A stretch of DNA of 8,009 nt from Chloroflexota bacterium (GTDB lineage: Bacteria; Chloroflexota; Dehalococcoidia; Lucifugimonadales; Lucifugimonadaceae). Position numbers and translations under genes: made by a program. Positions 1 to 5,935 of this stretch are shown here, piece by piece (within the stretch, counting starts at the first letter, position 1; every line of letters begins with the position of its first letter). The notes below the pieces were generated by a model. It ran no database searches and had not been told where the DNA came from. It saw only the letters and a list, made by a program, of their open reading frames with translations. The DNA lies in assembly GCA_029262715.1 (NCBI GenBank), contig JAJCYX010000426.1, positions 1-8,009 of the forward strand. Direction: 5' to 3'.

Positions 1-22
1 GGACTGTCTCGATCACGCGCAT
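1..22 (-). CDS. panC: Pantoate--beta-alanine ligase PanC, 5' fragment only
   Basis: Only the first seven codons are present, reading MRVIETV from an ATG on the minus strand at 20-22; the window edge cuts off the rest. PanC proteins commonly begin with a short strand of this kind (M-x-V-x-x-T-hydrophobic) before the ATP-binding fold, and the gene follows panB by 12 bases on the same strand, as in many pantothenate operons. PanC condenses pantoate with beta-alanine using ATP to give pantothenate in the cytosol. No strong Shine-Dalgarno sequence lies before the ATG, so translation may be coupled to panB. The call rests on a very short match plus position; no catalytic motif can be seen. It would be refuted if the adjoining sequence did not continue as PanC. 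Confidence 0.6.
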
Positions 23-34
23 GTCGTAATCAGC

Positions 35-910
35 CTAGTTGCCGGAGCCGTAGGGACTGGACAGAGAGCGAGTTGATTCTGAACTCTCAGACGCCTGTTT
101 ATCTACATGAAACGACTGAGCAGAAGTGGGGAATGAGCCAGTTTTCACATCGGCTGCATACCGTTCTATCGCGTCTTTAGCCGTCTCACCAAGACTCGCA
201 TAGTTTCCGGCGTGCTTCGGCTTAAACCCGAGGCTAAGACCGAGCATGTCGTAGAGGACCTGTACCTGGCCATCTGTGTGCAGACCTGCTCCGATACCAA
301 TAGTTGGAATATCAAGCCGCTCGGTGATTTCTGCTGCCAGTTCAACTGGGATCAGCTCGAGCACAATAGCGAACGCGCCGGCTTCTTGAATTTCCAAAGC
401 GTCTTCTATCAAGACGTCAGCCGAGCGATCGGTCTTACCCTGGACTCGGTACCCGCCTAGCTTGTGGACCGACTGAGGTGTCAGGCCAATGTGACCCATT
501 ACAGCAACACCGGCATCGGTAAGCCGACGGATGATCGGGGCGACGGGTTTGCCGCCTTCTAGCTTGACCGCTTGCGCCCCGCCCTCCTGGAGCAGCCTTC
601 CGGCGTTTCGCAATGCCGTTTCGGCATCGACCTGGTAGCTCATGAACGGCATATCCACCACGATGAGCGGAGTATCGGCACCTCGAACTACGGCTGCCGA
701 ATGGCGAACCATATCTTCAACGGTGACAGGGATCGTTGAGTCAAAACCGAGAACAACATTGCCAAGGCTGTCGCCGACAAGAATCATCGGGATGCCGGCA
801 GCTTCGACGATCTGGGCCTGAGTGTAGTCGTAGGCGGTCACCATCGGGATGCGCTCGCCTCGGGCCTTCATCGCCTGGATCTTGTGTGTAGTGATCCTGC
901 GTGGTCGCAT
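35..910 (-). CDS. panB: 3-methyl-2-oxobutanoate hydroxymethyltransferase (PanB)
   Basis: PanB transfers a one-carbon unit from 5,10-methylene-tetrahydrofolate to alpha-ketoisovalerate, giving ketopantoate, the first committed step of pantothenate synthesis. The protein shows the family's TIM-barrel signatures: MVTAYDYTQA near the N-terminus, VGDSLGNVVLG, VVDMPFMSYQ, QAVKLEGG, GHIGLTPQ and LELIP. Counting from the ATG at 908-910 (291 aa), the expected Mg ligands are D47, D86 and E118 and the catalytic glutamate is E185, closely matching E. coli D45, D84, E114 and E181. The reading frame also opens at a GTG at 962-964 that overlaps the upstream stop. I chose the ATG because an AGGAGG lies 5 bases before it and because PanB proteins normally start just before the I-T-T-H motif. 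The C-terminus carries a Ser-rich tail of about 20 residues beyond the usual S-F-H end. Confidence 0.96.
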   Translation of the reverse strand: MRPRRITTHKIQAMKARGERIPMVTAYDYTQAQIVEAAGIPMILVGDSLGNVVLGFDSTIPVTVEDMVRHSAAVVRGADTPLIVVDMPFMSYQVDAETALRNAGRLLQEGGAQAVKLEGGKPVAPIIRRLTDAGVAVMGHIGLTPQSVHKLGGYRVQGKTDRSADVLIEDALEIQEAGAFAIVLELIPVELAAEITERLDIPTIGIGAGLHTDGQVQVLYDMLGLSLGFKPKHAGNYASLGETAKDAIERYAADVKTGSFPTSAQSFHVDKQASESSESTRSLSSPYGSGN

Positions 911-915
911 GAATT

Positions 916-921
916 CCTCCT
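916..921 (-). promoter_or_regulatory. Ribosome binding site deciding the panB start
   Basis: On the minus strand this reads AGGAGG, a full Shine-Dalgarno match, 5 bases before the ATG at 908-910. It makes the internal ATG a better panB start than the in-frame GTG at 962-964, which would add 18 residues unlike typical PanB. Confidence 0.8.
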
Positions 922-960
922 GCCGATCGGTTGCCTGTAGCTCACCGTCGGGCTTACTGT

Positions 961-1902
961 TCACGCCTGTTCTATTCTCTCACAATTCGATTGCAGGGTG
1001 GCTTTCAATATATCTTTGATGCTGCTTTCGGCCTCGGGGGTCAGGTTGCCCTGTTCCCTGGCAATGTGCAGTGCCGCCACCGCCAGGGCAGAATATGCGG
1101 CTCCTAGCTCAGCCGAAACCGCTGAAGATGCCGCAAGATGCGCCCGGACAGTTTCTACGTCTCCTCTAACATACGGGCCGGTTAGAGCATTCGGTAGGCC
1201 ATTTTCGCCCACGGAATTTGCAGTCGTTTTCACAAGCGGTACAAGAGACTCCAGTGCTTGCTGCCTGGAAATGCCGCCTGTGGACGCCCAGATCTCTGCA
1301 GCCAGGCCGGTCAATCCAGCCAACAGACCACACGCCATCACAGCAGCTGCGTGGTACGCCGGACGCTGCTCAGCGGTCAGTGGATAGGCGCGACCACCCA
1401 GTTCTGATGCGAGGGAGATCAGCCACTTCGAAAGATCCTGATCTTGCGATTCGACTCCAAATGTGACTCCCTGAAAAGAGTCTGCTGAGTCCGGACTCGG
1501 AAACGTTTGCAGCGGATGAAACCCGCCAATGGATGCGCTGCTCGAAGCAGCAGAATCCAGTACCTCTAGTGATGCAGCACCTGAGCAGTGAACGACTATC
1601 TGACCAGATCGCCACACAATAGATTCTGCGATCTCCTGTATCGCCGTATCTGAAGTTGTGATGAAGACGATGTCCGATCGAGCAGCCACGTCACTTGGCT
1701 CGGCGTAAATCGACGCGTCAGGAAGCCGAGATTTCAGCCAATCTTGATGAGACACACGCCGACTCGAAAGGGCTGCTACGCGATATCCGGCTCGAGCCAT
1801 TGCGATTGCAAGGCTGGAACCGAGTCGCCCAGCGCCCACGAATCCAACTGACGTCTCCTTAGAAAGATTCAGAATCGATCGCTGCTCGTCGTTTTCAACC
1901 AT
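961..1902 (-). CDS. Rossmann-fold / DUF2520 oxidoreductase, candidate PanG-type ketopantoate reductase
   Basis: This 313-residue protein has an N-terminal NAD(P)-binding Rossmann fold (FVGAGRLGSSLA at about 21-32, with the glycine-rich loop G23-x-G25-x-x-G28). It then shows VHCSGA (104-109) and GGFHPLQTF (126-134), followed by an all-helical C-terminal domain with RPAYHAAAV (180-188) and TGPYVRGD (241-248). This is the Rossmann-like plus DUF2520 architecture, related to F420/NADP oxidoreductases and 6-phosphogluconate-dehydrogenase-like reductases. It lies directly before panB. From memory, Francisella PanG is an alternative ketopantoate reductase encoded with panB and panC, and I believe it has this architecture. 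No classical PanE is visible here. I infer NADPH-dependent reduction of ketopantoate to pantoate. The start is ATG with GGAG seven bases upstream; the gene overlaps the P1 peptidase by 8 bases. Family call firm, substrate inferred. Confidence 0.85.
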   Translation of the reverse strand: MVENDEQRSILNLSKETSVGFVGAGRLGSSLAIAMARAGYRVAALSSRRVSHQDWLKSRLPDASIYAEPSDVAARSDIVFITTSDTAIQEIAESIVWRSGQIVVHCSGAASLEVLDSAASSSASIGGFHPLQTFPSPDSADSFQGVTFGVESQDQDLSKWLISLASELGGRAYPLTAEQRPAYHAAAVMACGLLAGLTGLAAEIWASTGGISRQQALESLVPLVKTTANSVGENGLPNALTGPYVRGDVETVRAHLAASSAVSAELGAAYSALAVAALHIAREQGNLTPEAESSIKDILKATLQSNCERIEQA

Positions 1903-2908
1903 TCCAGCGCTCCATCAGATGCTCGCCCATCGGCAGATCTCTCAGTGCAGTAATTCCTCCTAGTGAGGTGGCGCTAAATACTGCATCCAGGATCGCCCCG
2001 GTCGTGGCCTGTAAGGCTGCTGCATGAAGAGCATCCAGGTTTCCATCGACACCGCTCTTACCCGTCGCCAGAGCGAACACGGTGTCGCCATCGTTCTGGG
2101 TATGTGAAGGCCGGACCGCCATGGCAATCCCGTCTTGCGAAGCTATCGCCAGTCTCGATGCGCCTATCTTGTCCAGGCGAGCGTCGGTAGCTATGACGCC
2201 GATGACCGTGTTCCTGAAGAACCCACGTTGCCTGGGCGGAGAGTTTAAAAGTGTATCGATCGTGCTTTCGAAGCCGTCTCTGTTCTCGTTCAGCGGAGCA
2301 GCGACAGGTTCTCCGTTTGCAGGGTCGACCACGTCGCCGACCGCATTCACCGCTACAAGTGCACCGACTGTCGTCCCATTGCTCAGCTTTACAGAGGCAG
2401 TACCGACGCCACCCTTCAATGATCTCTCGGCCCCCATAATCTTCCCTACCGTGCAACCCGTGCCAACGCCCACCGATCCTCGTTGAAACTCCTTGCTTGC
2501 ACTCGCTGTTGCCGAGTAACCGTTTTCTGAGTTCGGTCTTACCGCCGAGTTGATAAACGCCAGGTCGAAGACCACCGCTGCGGGGACAAGCGGAATGCGC
2601 ATCCTTCCGAACTGCAGACCGACTTTGTGCTCTTCGAGAAATCGAATCACACCTCCCGGTGCGTCAAGTCCGAACACGCTGCCGCCGGTGAGCATCACGC
2701 CGTTGACCCACTGAGCCGCAGCAAGCGGATGAAGCAGTTCAGTTTCCCTGCTTCCAGGCGCAGCACCTCTGACCTCAATACCCGCCGTCGCGGGATCTTC
2801 AGTCAAAACGACGCTGCAACCAGTGCCGTTTTCAGTATCGGTGTAGTGCCCCACGGTGATGCCTGCAACATCGGTAATTGATCCGCTGACACTTGTGAAG
2901 TGCGGCAA
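1895..2908 (-). CDS. P1-family (S58, DmpA/NylC-like) self-processing aminopeptidase
   Basis: This 337-residue protein matches the P1/DmpA family, Ntn-hydrolase-like enzymes made as a precursor that cuts itself so that the new N-terminal Ser or Thr is the nucleophile. Visible family features are ITDVAGITVGHYTD near the N-terminus, the Gly-rich VMLTGGSVFGLDAPGGV (71-87), VGVGTGCTVGK (146-156), RNTVIGVIATDA (232-243) and NDGDTVFALATG (272-283). The predicted cleavage is between N233 and T234, giving alpha and beta chains of about 233 and 104 residues. An Asn-Thr cleavage also occurs in the nylon-oligomer hydrolase NylC. No signal peptide is seen, so it is probably cytosolic. It starts at TTG (2906-2908) with AGAGGA five bases upstream; the conserved family start falls just inside, supporting this choice. 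It is the first gene of the pantothenate operon. Relatives release beta-alanine-like or D-amino acid residues; the true substrate here is unknown. Confidence 0.92.
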   Translation of the reverse strand: MPHFTSVSGSITDVAGITVGHYTDTENGTGCSVVLTEDPATAGIEVRGAAPGSRETELLHPLAAAQWVNGVMLTGGSVFGLDAPGGVIRFLEEHKVGLQFGRMRIPLVPAAVVFDLAFINSAVRPNSENGYSATASASKEFQRGSVGVGTGCTVGKIMGAERSLKGGVGTASVKLSNGTTVGALVAVNAVGDVVDPANGEPVAAPLNENRDGFESTIDTLLNSPPRQRGFFRNTVIGVIATDARLDKIGASRLAIASQDGIAMAVRPSHTQNDGDTVFALATGKSGVDGNLDALHAAALQATTGAILDAVFSATSLGGITALRDLPMGEHLMERWNG

Positions 2909-2913
2909 AAGAA

Positions 2914-2919
2914 TCCTCT
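2914..2919 (-). promoter_or_regulatory. Ribosome binding site for the TTG start of the P1 peptidase
   Basis: Minus-strand AGAGGA lies 5 bases before the TTG at 2906-2908 and, with the protein match starting within about ten residues, supports that non-ATG start. Confidence 0.7.
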
Positions 2920-2930
2920 TTCTCTATGCA

Positions 2931-2980
2931 CTGGAGATCAGTCGCCCGGCTCAAACGGCAACAGGAAACACGATCTCCAG
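2931..2980 (-). promoter_or_regulatory. Bulged hairpin in the leader of the P1-pan operon, candidate structured RNA
   Basis: Read as minus-strand RNA, nine perfect base pairs form between CTGGAGATC (2972-2980) and GATCTCCAG (2931-2939), plus a G-U pair. After an 8-base bulge on the 5' side, a second stem of six pairs forms between GTTGCC (2957-2962) and GGCGAC (2941-2946, one G-U), closed by a 10-base loop. The element ends about a dozen bases before the Shine-Dalgarno sequence of the first gene, so it could control translation or be an operator. Whether it is transcribed is unknown, and the DNA repeat could equally bind a protein. Confidence 0.45.
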
Positions 2981-3007
2981 GTTCGATTATGCCCCACGTT
3001 GGGTCAG

Positions 3008-3025
3008 TCGGCTGTTGCCAGCCAA
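3008..3025 (-). promoter_or_regulatory. GNRA-tetraloop hairpin upstream of the P1-pan operon
   Basis: On the minus strand TTGGCTG pairs with CAGCCGA (seven pairs, one G-U) around a GCAA loop. GCAA is a stable GNRA tetraloop only when this strand is transcribed; the plus-strand loop would be TTGC. That favours a leader RNA of the leftward operon, with the larger hairpin at 2931-2980 following it. Evidence is structural only. Confidence 0.35.
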
Positions 3026-3150
3026 TTTGGTGTCTGCATCGTGTCGAACTGATTTCGGAGAATAGGCGTCATCACCTCAAACGAAAGGCCAATGTGCTTG
3101 ACGATGGGCGTATACTTTTCTGAATTTTTACGTGCGGATTTCGTAGGTAC

Positions 3151-3178
3151 GAGCCAGTCTTCCCCGAAGGCGTGGCTT
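3151..3178 (+). other. Hairpin with one-base bulge in the guaB3 upstream region
   Basis: AGCCA (3152-3156) pairs with TGGCT (3173-3177) and, past a bulged G at 3172, G3157-T3158 and CTTC (3159-3162) continue the pairing with GAAG (3166-3169) and the following G and C, around a CCC loop. That gives about eleven pairs. There is no T-tract after it on either strand, so it is not a standard terminator. It lies about 100 bases ahead of guaB3 and could be leader structure or an operator. Confidence 0.35.
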
Positions 3179-3225
3179 AAATGACGACTGACCGGTAAAA
3201 CGTACGCTGCACGAAATGCAATAAA

Positions 3226-3243
3226 CGACCTTCGCCAGGGTCG
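3226..3243 (+). other. Small inverted repeat just upstream of the guaB3 ribosome binding site
   Basis: CGACC (3226-3230) and GGTCG (3239-3243) are perfect inverted repeats around an 8-base loop, ending 17 bases before the AGAGGTG Shine-Dalgarno sequence. It is short enough to be chance; position is its only support as a control site. Confidence 0.2.
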
Positions 3244-3260
3244 GACAAAGTCTCGAATAA

Positions 3261-3267
3261 AGAGGTG
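3261..3267 (+). promoter_or_regulatory. Ribosome binding site for the TTG start of guaB3
   Basis: AGAGGTG lies seven bases before the TTG at 3275-3277. It supports that start, which also gives the M-A-R-E-L beginning usual in GuaB3 proteins. Confidence 0.75.
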
Positions 3268-3274
3268 TACCAAG

Positions 3275-4417
3275 TTGGCCCGTGAACTCAAAGAACTGCG
3301 ACAGGCCTACGGATTCGATGACGTAGCGATTGTACCGGGGGACATTACCCTCAACCCCGAACTGGTCGACATTTCGACGAGCTTTGACGGCATTAAGATG
3401 GATATTCCGTTCATGGCTTCGGCAATGGACTCGGTCGTCGATACGAATTTCGCAATCGAGATGAGTAAGGCCGGTGGAGTCGCTGTCATGAATATGGACG
3501 GCATCCACAGCCGGTACGAAGATCCTGACCCTGTCTACCAGGAGATAGCTGAGACTCCACGTGAAGCTGCTACTGCGTTGATGCAGAAGATCTACTCTCA
3601 GCCAGTCAAACCGGAACTGGTTGGCAAACGGGTTGAAGATATAAAGAAAGGTGGCGGAACAGCCGCAGTATCGTTCGTTCCCGCAAGCACGAAAACACTT
3701 GCTCCCCTGGCGGCAGAAGCTGGAGCGGACGCGATCGTCGTTCAGGGTACTGTCGTCACCGTGCGGCACAACTCACGTTCCCTCGAAGGCCTCGTTCTTT
3801 CCAAGCTGGTCGATCAGCTGGACATCCCGATACTCGTTGGCAACACGGTAACTTACGACGTTGTGAAAGAGATGATGGCGCAGGGCGTTCACGGCGTGCT
3901 GGTGGGAGTCGGCCCCGGCGCCGCCTGTACTAGCCGTGAGGTACTCGGAATCGGCGTCCCGCAGGTAACGGCGACTATCGAGTGTGCCGCAGCCAGGGAC
4001 GACTATTTCGACGAGACTGGCAGGTACGTCCCTATCATCACAGATGGCGGAATCCGCACAGGTGGGGATGTCTGCAAGTCTTTTGCCGCAGGTGCTGACT
4101 CGGTGATGATTGGATCACCATTCGCCAAGACGACGGAAGCTCCCGCGCATGGGGTCCACTGGGGCATGGCAACACCCCATGCTTCGCTCCCGAGGGGCAC
4201 GAGACTCTCAGTCGGTACTCACTACTCACTGAACCAGTTGCTGTACGGACCTTCGTCAAAGACTGACGGAACTGAAAACCTCGTCGGTGCGCTCCGTGTC
4301 TCGATGGGATATGCGGGTGCTGAGACGATTCGAGAGATGCACAACGCCCGGATGATCTACGCCCCGGCCATCAAGACTGAAGGCAAGATCTACCAGATGG
4401 CGGGACTGGGCAGCTAA
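3275..4417 (+). CDS. guaB3: GuaB3-family IMP dehydrogenase (no CBS domains)
   Basis: This 380-residue protein is an IMP dehydrogenase/GMP reductase-type TIM barrel. Its family reaction is NAD-dependent oxidation of IMP to XMP, the first step from IMP towards GMP. Key motifs are MASAMDSVVD (47-56), the IMP-binding catalytic loop GVGPGAACTSREVLGIGVPQ (211-230) with the probable catalytic C218, the ribose-binding D257 in TDGGIRTGGD, and MIGSPFAKTTEAP (278-290). The conserved C-terminal block, roughly residues 303-375 (TDGTENLVGALR, APAIKTEGK), is typical of GuaB3. Canonical GuaB is near 490 residues with two CBS domains; here the region around 80-125 has only a short linker, so the usual CBS-based nucleotide control is missing. 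The start is TTG with a good Shine-Dalgarno. It is divergent from the pan operon and leads the hisS-prfA-prmC strand. Family assignment is strong; in vivo activity versus a separate GuaB is unknown. Confidence 0.93.
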   Translation: MARELKELRQAYGFDDVAIVPGDITLNPELVDISTSFDGIKMDIPFMASAMDSVVDTNFAIEMSKAGGVAVMNMDGIHSRYEDPDPVYQEIAETPREAATALMQKIYSQPVKPELVGKRVEDIKKGGGTAAVSFVPASTKTLAPLAAEAGADAIVVQGTVVTVRHNSRSLEGLVLSKLVDQLDIPILVGNTVTYDVVKEMMAQGVHGVLVGVGPGAACTSREVLGIGVPQVTATIECAAARDDYFDETGRYVPIITDGGIRTGGDVCKSFAAGADSVMIGSPFAKTTEAPAHGVHWGMATPHASLPRGTRLSVGTHYSLNQLLYGPSSKTDGTENLVGALRVSMGYAGAETIREMHNARMIYAPAIKTEGKIYQMAGLGS

Positions 4418-4610
4418 GGTTTCGGTTGGTATGAGCAGATCAGTGCATTTATACCGAACTCTGGTACCGCCGGAATCTGGCTTATAGCGTAATGATCTCG
4501 ACCAGTCTGCTCCCGCACCTCTGGCTCTCGAACCGCTTGGAGTACCATTCTTCGAGCGAAGACATGATCGGCTGTCGGACACAGTCGCAATCGACAAGGC
4601 GCACTCCCAC
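4418..4610 (+). other. guaB3-hisS intergenic region with small hairpins
   Basis: This 193-base gap holds no convincing gene. Inverted repeats seen are TTCGGT/ACCGAA (4421-4426, 4453-4458), CTCGAA/TTCGAG (4527-4532, 4551-4556) and the stronger CGGCTGT/ACAGTCG (4569-4575, 4581-4587; seven pairs with one G-U, 5-base loop), which lies 23 bases before the hisS start. A TATAGC at 4483-4488 is a weak -10 candidate without a good -35. There is no clear T-tract terminator after guaB3, so hisS may be read through from guaB3 or from a promoter in this gap. Confidence 0.45.
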
Positions 4611-5885
4611 GTGTTCAAAAAACCTCGCGGAACCCAGGACATATTGCCGGAAGACCAGCCTTACTGGAACTTCGTGCGAAAGACAGCGCAGACTGTAGCC
4701 GCTGAGTTCGGGTACGGACGCGTCGATACGCCGTTGATTGAGCCCACGGACCTGTTTCAGCGAGGTGTTGGCGATGAAACCGACATTGTTCAAAAGGAGA
4801 TGTACTCCTTTGATGACCTTGGCGGCGACTCACTGACCCTCAGACCGGAAGGTACTGCATCTGTCTGCCGGGCTTACATCGAAAACGGGATGCAGAACCT
4901 GCCTCAGCCGGTCCGTCAGTTCTACCTTGCGCCGATGTTCCGTTACGAGAGACCACAGGCTGGTCGGCTACGTCAGCACAACCAGTTCGGCGCCGAAGCT
5001 ATCGGGGATGCTTCTGCGACGGTCGATGCTGAAGTAGTCGAACTTGGGTTTCGTTACATCCGTCAACTGGGAATAAGTGACTTCACGCTCAGATTGAACT
5101 CACTCGCTGATCCCGAAGAGAGGAAACCGTACCTTGAGAAACTGCACGAGTACTTCTCCCGCTTTGCAGATGAGCTACCAAAGGTAGACCTGGCGCGGCT
5201 TGAGCGTGCCCCACTTCGGCTTCTCGACTCGAAAGAGAGGGTGACACGCAAAATCGGAGCGGATGCCCCGCGTTCGATAGATCACCTCGGCTCAGAGTCA
5301 CAGGCTCACTGGGATGAACTGCTTGCACTCTTTGACGGCCTGAAAGAGATATATCCGGAGTTTAACTACCAGATTGATCACCGGCTGGTTCGCGGGCTCG
5401 ACTACTACAACAGGACCGTTTTCGAGTTCGAGCCGAAGGACGCCGGAGGTCAGGGCACGATGCTTGCGGGTGGCAGGTACGACCCACTCATTGAGATCCT
5501 GGGAGGCCCACCAACGCCGGGAATCGGTTTCGGATCAGGCATCGAGCGAATAATCCTGGAGCTAAAAGCGCAGGAGATAGCGATACCGCCAGATGACAAA
5601 CTTGATGCGGTGATCGTGAGCGTCGGCGCTGCGCGACAGGCAGCGGCCAGGCTCGCCACGCAACTGAGGTCCAGCCAGATAGCGACGGTTCTCGCGCCTG
5701 CCCGATCGTTCAAGGCGCAGATGCGGTATGCAAATCAAGTTGGTGCCGTTCACGCCGTAATTCTGGGTGAGCGAGAACTAGAGGCAGGTAGCGCCTCTGT
5801 GAAGCCGATGCAGGGCGACGCACCGCAGGTTGAGATCCCGTTGGACGCAGTTGCCAATCGTCTTCGGCAAAATCACAACGGCTAG
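4611..5885 (+). CDS. hisS: Histidine--tRNA ligase (HisRS)
   Basis: HisRS is a homodimeric class II synthetase that activates histidine with ATP and loads it on tRNA-His. The 424 residues match the usual bacterial length. Visible motifs are PRGTQDILPED at the N-terminus, motif 1 around LIEPTDLFQRGVGDE (42-56), TLRPEGTASVCRAY, motif 2 FRYERPQAGRLRQHNQFGAE (110-129), the histidine-specific RGLDYYNRTVFE (261-272), AGGRYDPLIE (286-295) and motif 3 GIGFGSGIERI (304-314) with the conserved R313. The anticodon-binding domain follows from about 331. The start is GTG at 4611, chosen because the family begins a few residues before P-R-G-T-Q-D. The Shine-Dalgarno is poor (AAGG about 11 bases away), suggesting modest or structured initiation. 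prfA follows after 59 bases. All catalytic signatures look intact. Confidence 0.97.
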   Translation: MFKKPRGTQDILPEDQPYWNFVRKTAQTVAAEFGYGRVDTPLIEPTDLFQRGVGDETDIVQKEMYSFDDLGGDSLTLRPEGTASVCRAYIENGMQNLPQPVRQFYLAPMFRYERPQAGRLRQHNQFGAEAIGDASATVDAEVVELGFRYIRQLGISDFTLRLNSLADPEERKPYLEKLHEYFSRFADELPKVDLARLERAPLRLLDSKERVTRKIGADAPRSIDHLGSESQAHWDELLALFDGLKEIYPEFNYQIDHRLVRGLDYYNRTVFEFEPKDAGGQGTMLAGGRYDPLIEILGGPPTPGIGFGSGIERIILELKAQEIAIPPDDKLDAVIVSVGAARQAAARLATQLRSSQIATVLAPARSFKAQMRYANQVGAVHAVILGERELEAGSASVKPMQGDAPQVEIPLDAVANRLRQNHNG

Positions 5886-5904
5886 CCATCCCGCGTGACA
5901 CCCT

Positions 5905-5919
5905 CCGTAGACCCTACGG
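5905..5919. promoter_or_regulatory. Perfect inverted repeat upstream of prfA
   Basis: CCGTAG (5905-5910) and CTACGG (5914-5919) are perfect inverted repeats around ACC. It sits in the 59-base hisS-prfA gap, just before a second palindrome. No T-tract follows, so an operator or weak RNA hairpin is more likely than a terminator. Function is unknown. Confidence 0.4.
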
Positions 5920-5921
5920 CG

Positions 5922-5935
5922 ATAGCACGTGCTAT
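5922..5935. promoter_or_regulatory. Perfect 14-base palindrome upstream of prfA
   Basis: ATAGCACGTGCTAT is identical on both strands and ends 9 bases before the prfA ATG, overlapping the possible -10 box at 5933-5938. A regulator bound here would block transcription starting near the ATG. The role is inferred from position only. Confidence 0.4.

Larger units (their letters stand above)
2909..3274. other. Divergent intergenic region between the P1-pan operon and guaB3
   Basis: This 366-base stretch holds the control regions of two divergent operons. I see no convincing gene in it. Short open frames cross it on both strands but resemble no known protein. Several inverted repeats are present and are listed separately: 2931-2980 and 3008-3025 near the leftward operon, and 3151-3178 and 3226-3243 near guaB3. 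There is also a smaller CCCA-CGT-TGGG repeat at 2993-3003. Possible promoter pieces include TTGACG at 3098-3103 and TATACT at 3111-3116, but their spacing to each other (7 bases) is wrong for one sigma-70 promoter, so I do not assign a promoter. Confidence 0.7.

Noticed and set aside
212..460. An 82-codon plus-strand open frame inside panB.
   Set aside because: It is antisense to conserved PanB coding sequence and has no recognisable protein features.
2082..2486. A 134-codon plus-strand open frame within the P1 peptidase gene.
   Set aside because: It is antisense to the conserved catalytic region of the peptidase; its low-complexity Ser/Pro/Thr-rich translation is typical of a shadow frame.
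2980..2993. GGTTCGATTATGCC looks like a tRNA T-arm.
   Set aside because: The five bases on either side of the loop do not pair, and no acceptor, D or anticodon arms can be built around it on either strand.
3098..3116. TTGACG and TATACT as a sigma-70 promoter for guaB3.
   Set aside because: The two boxes are only 7 bases apart, and neither has a good partner at 16-18 bases.
3004..3291. A 95-codon open frame on the minus strand across the divergent intergenic region.
   Set aside because: It overlaps the guaB3 start and its Shine-Dalgarno antisense, resembles no family I know, has no convincing ribosome binding site, and covers the inverted repeats of the control region.
3128..3769. A 213-codon open frame on the minus strand.
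   Set aside because: Most of it is antisense to guaB3, whose protein match is unambiguous; the translation is unlike any known family.
4460..4473. TCTGGTACCGCCGG upstream of hisS resembles the T-box antiterminator core (GGTGGTACCGCG), which would suggest tRNA-His sensing.
   Set aside because: There are only about 44 bases between the guaB3 stop and this site, too few for stem I with a specifier loop. The bulge would read UGGU, which fits an A discriminator, whereas bacterial tRNA-His has C73 and would need UGGG. No terminator with a T-run follows.
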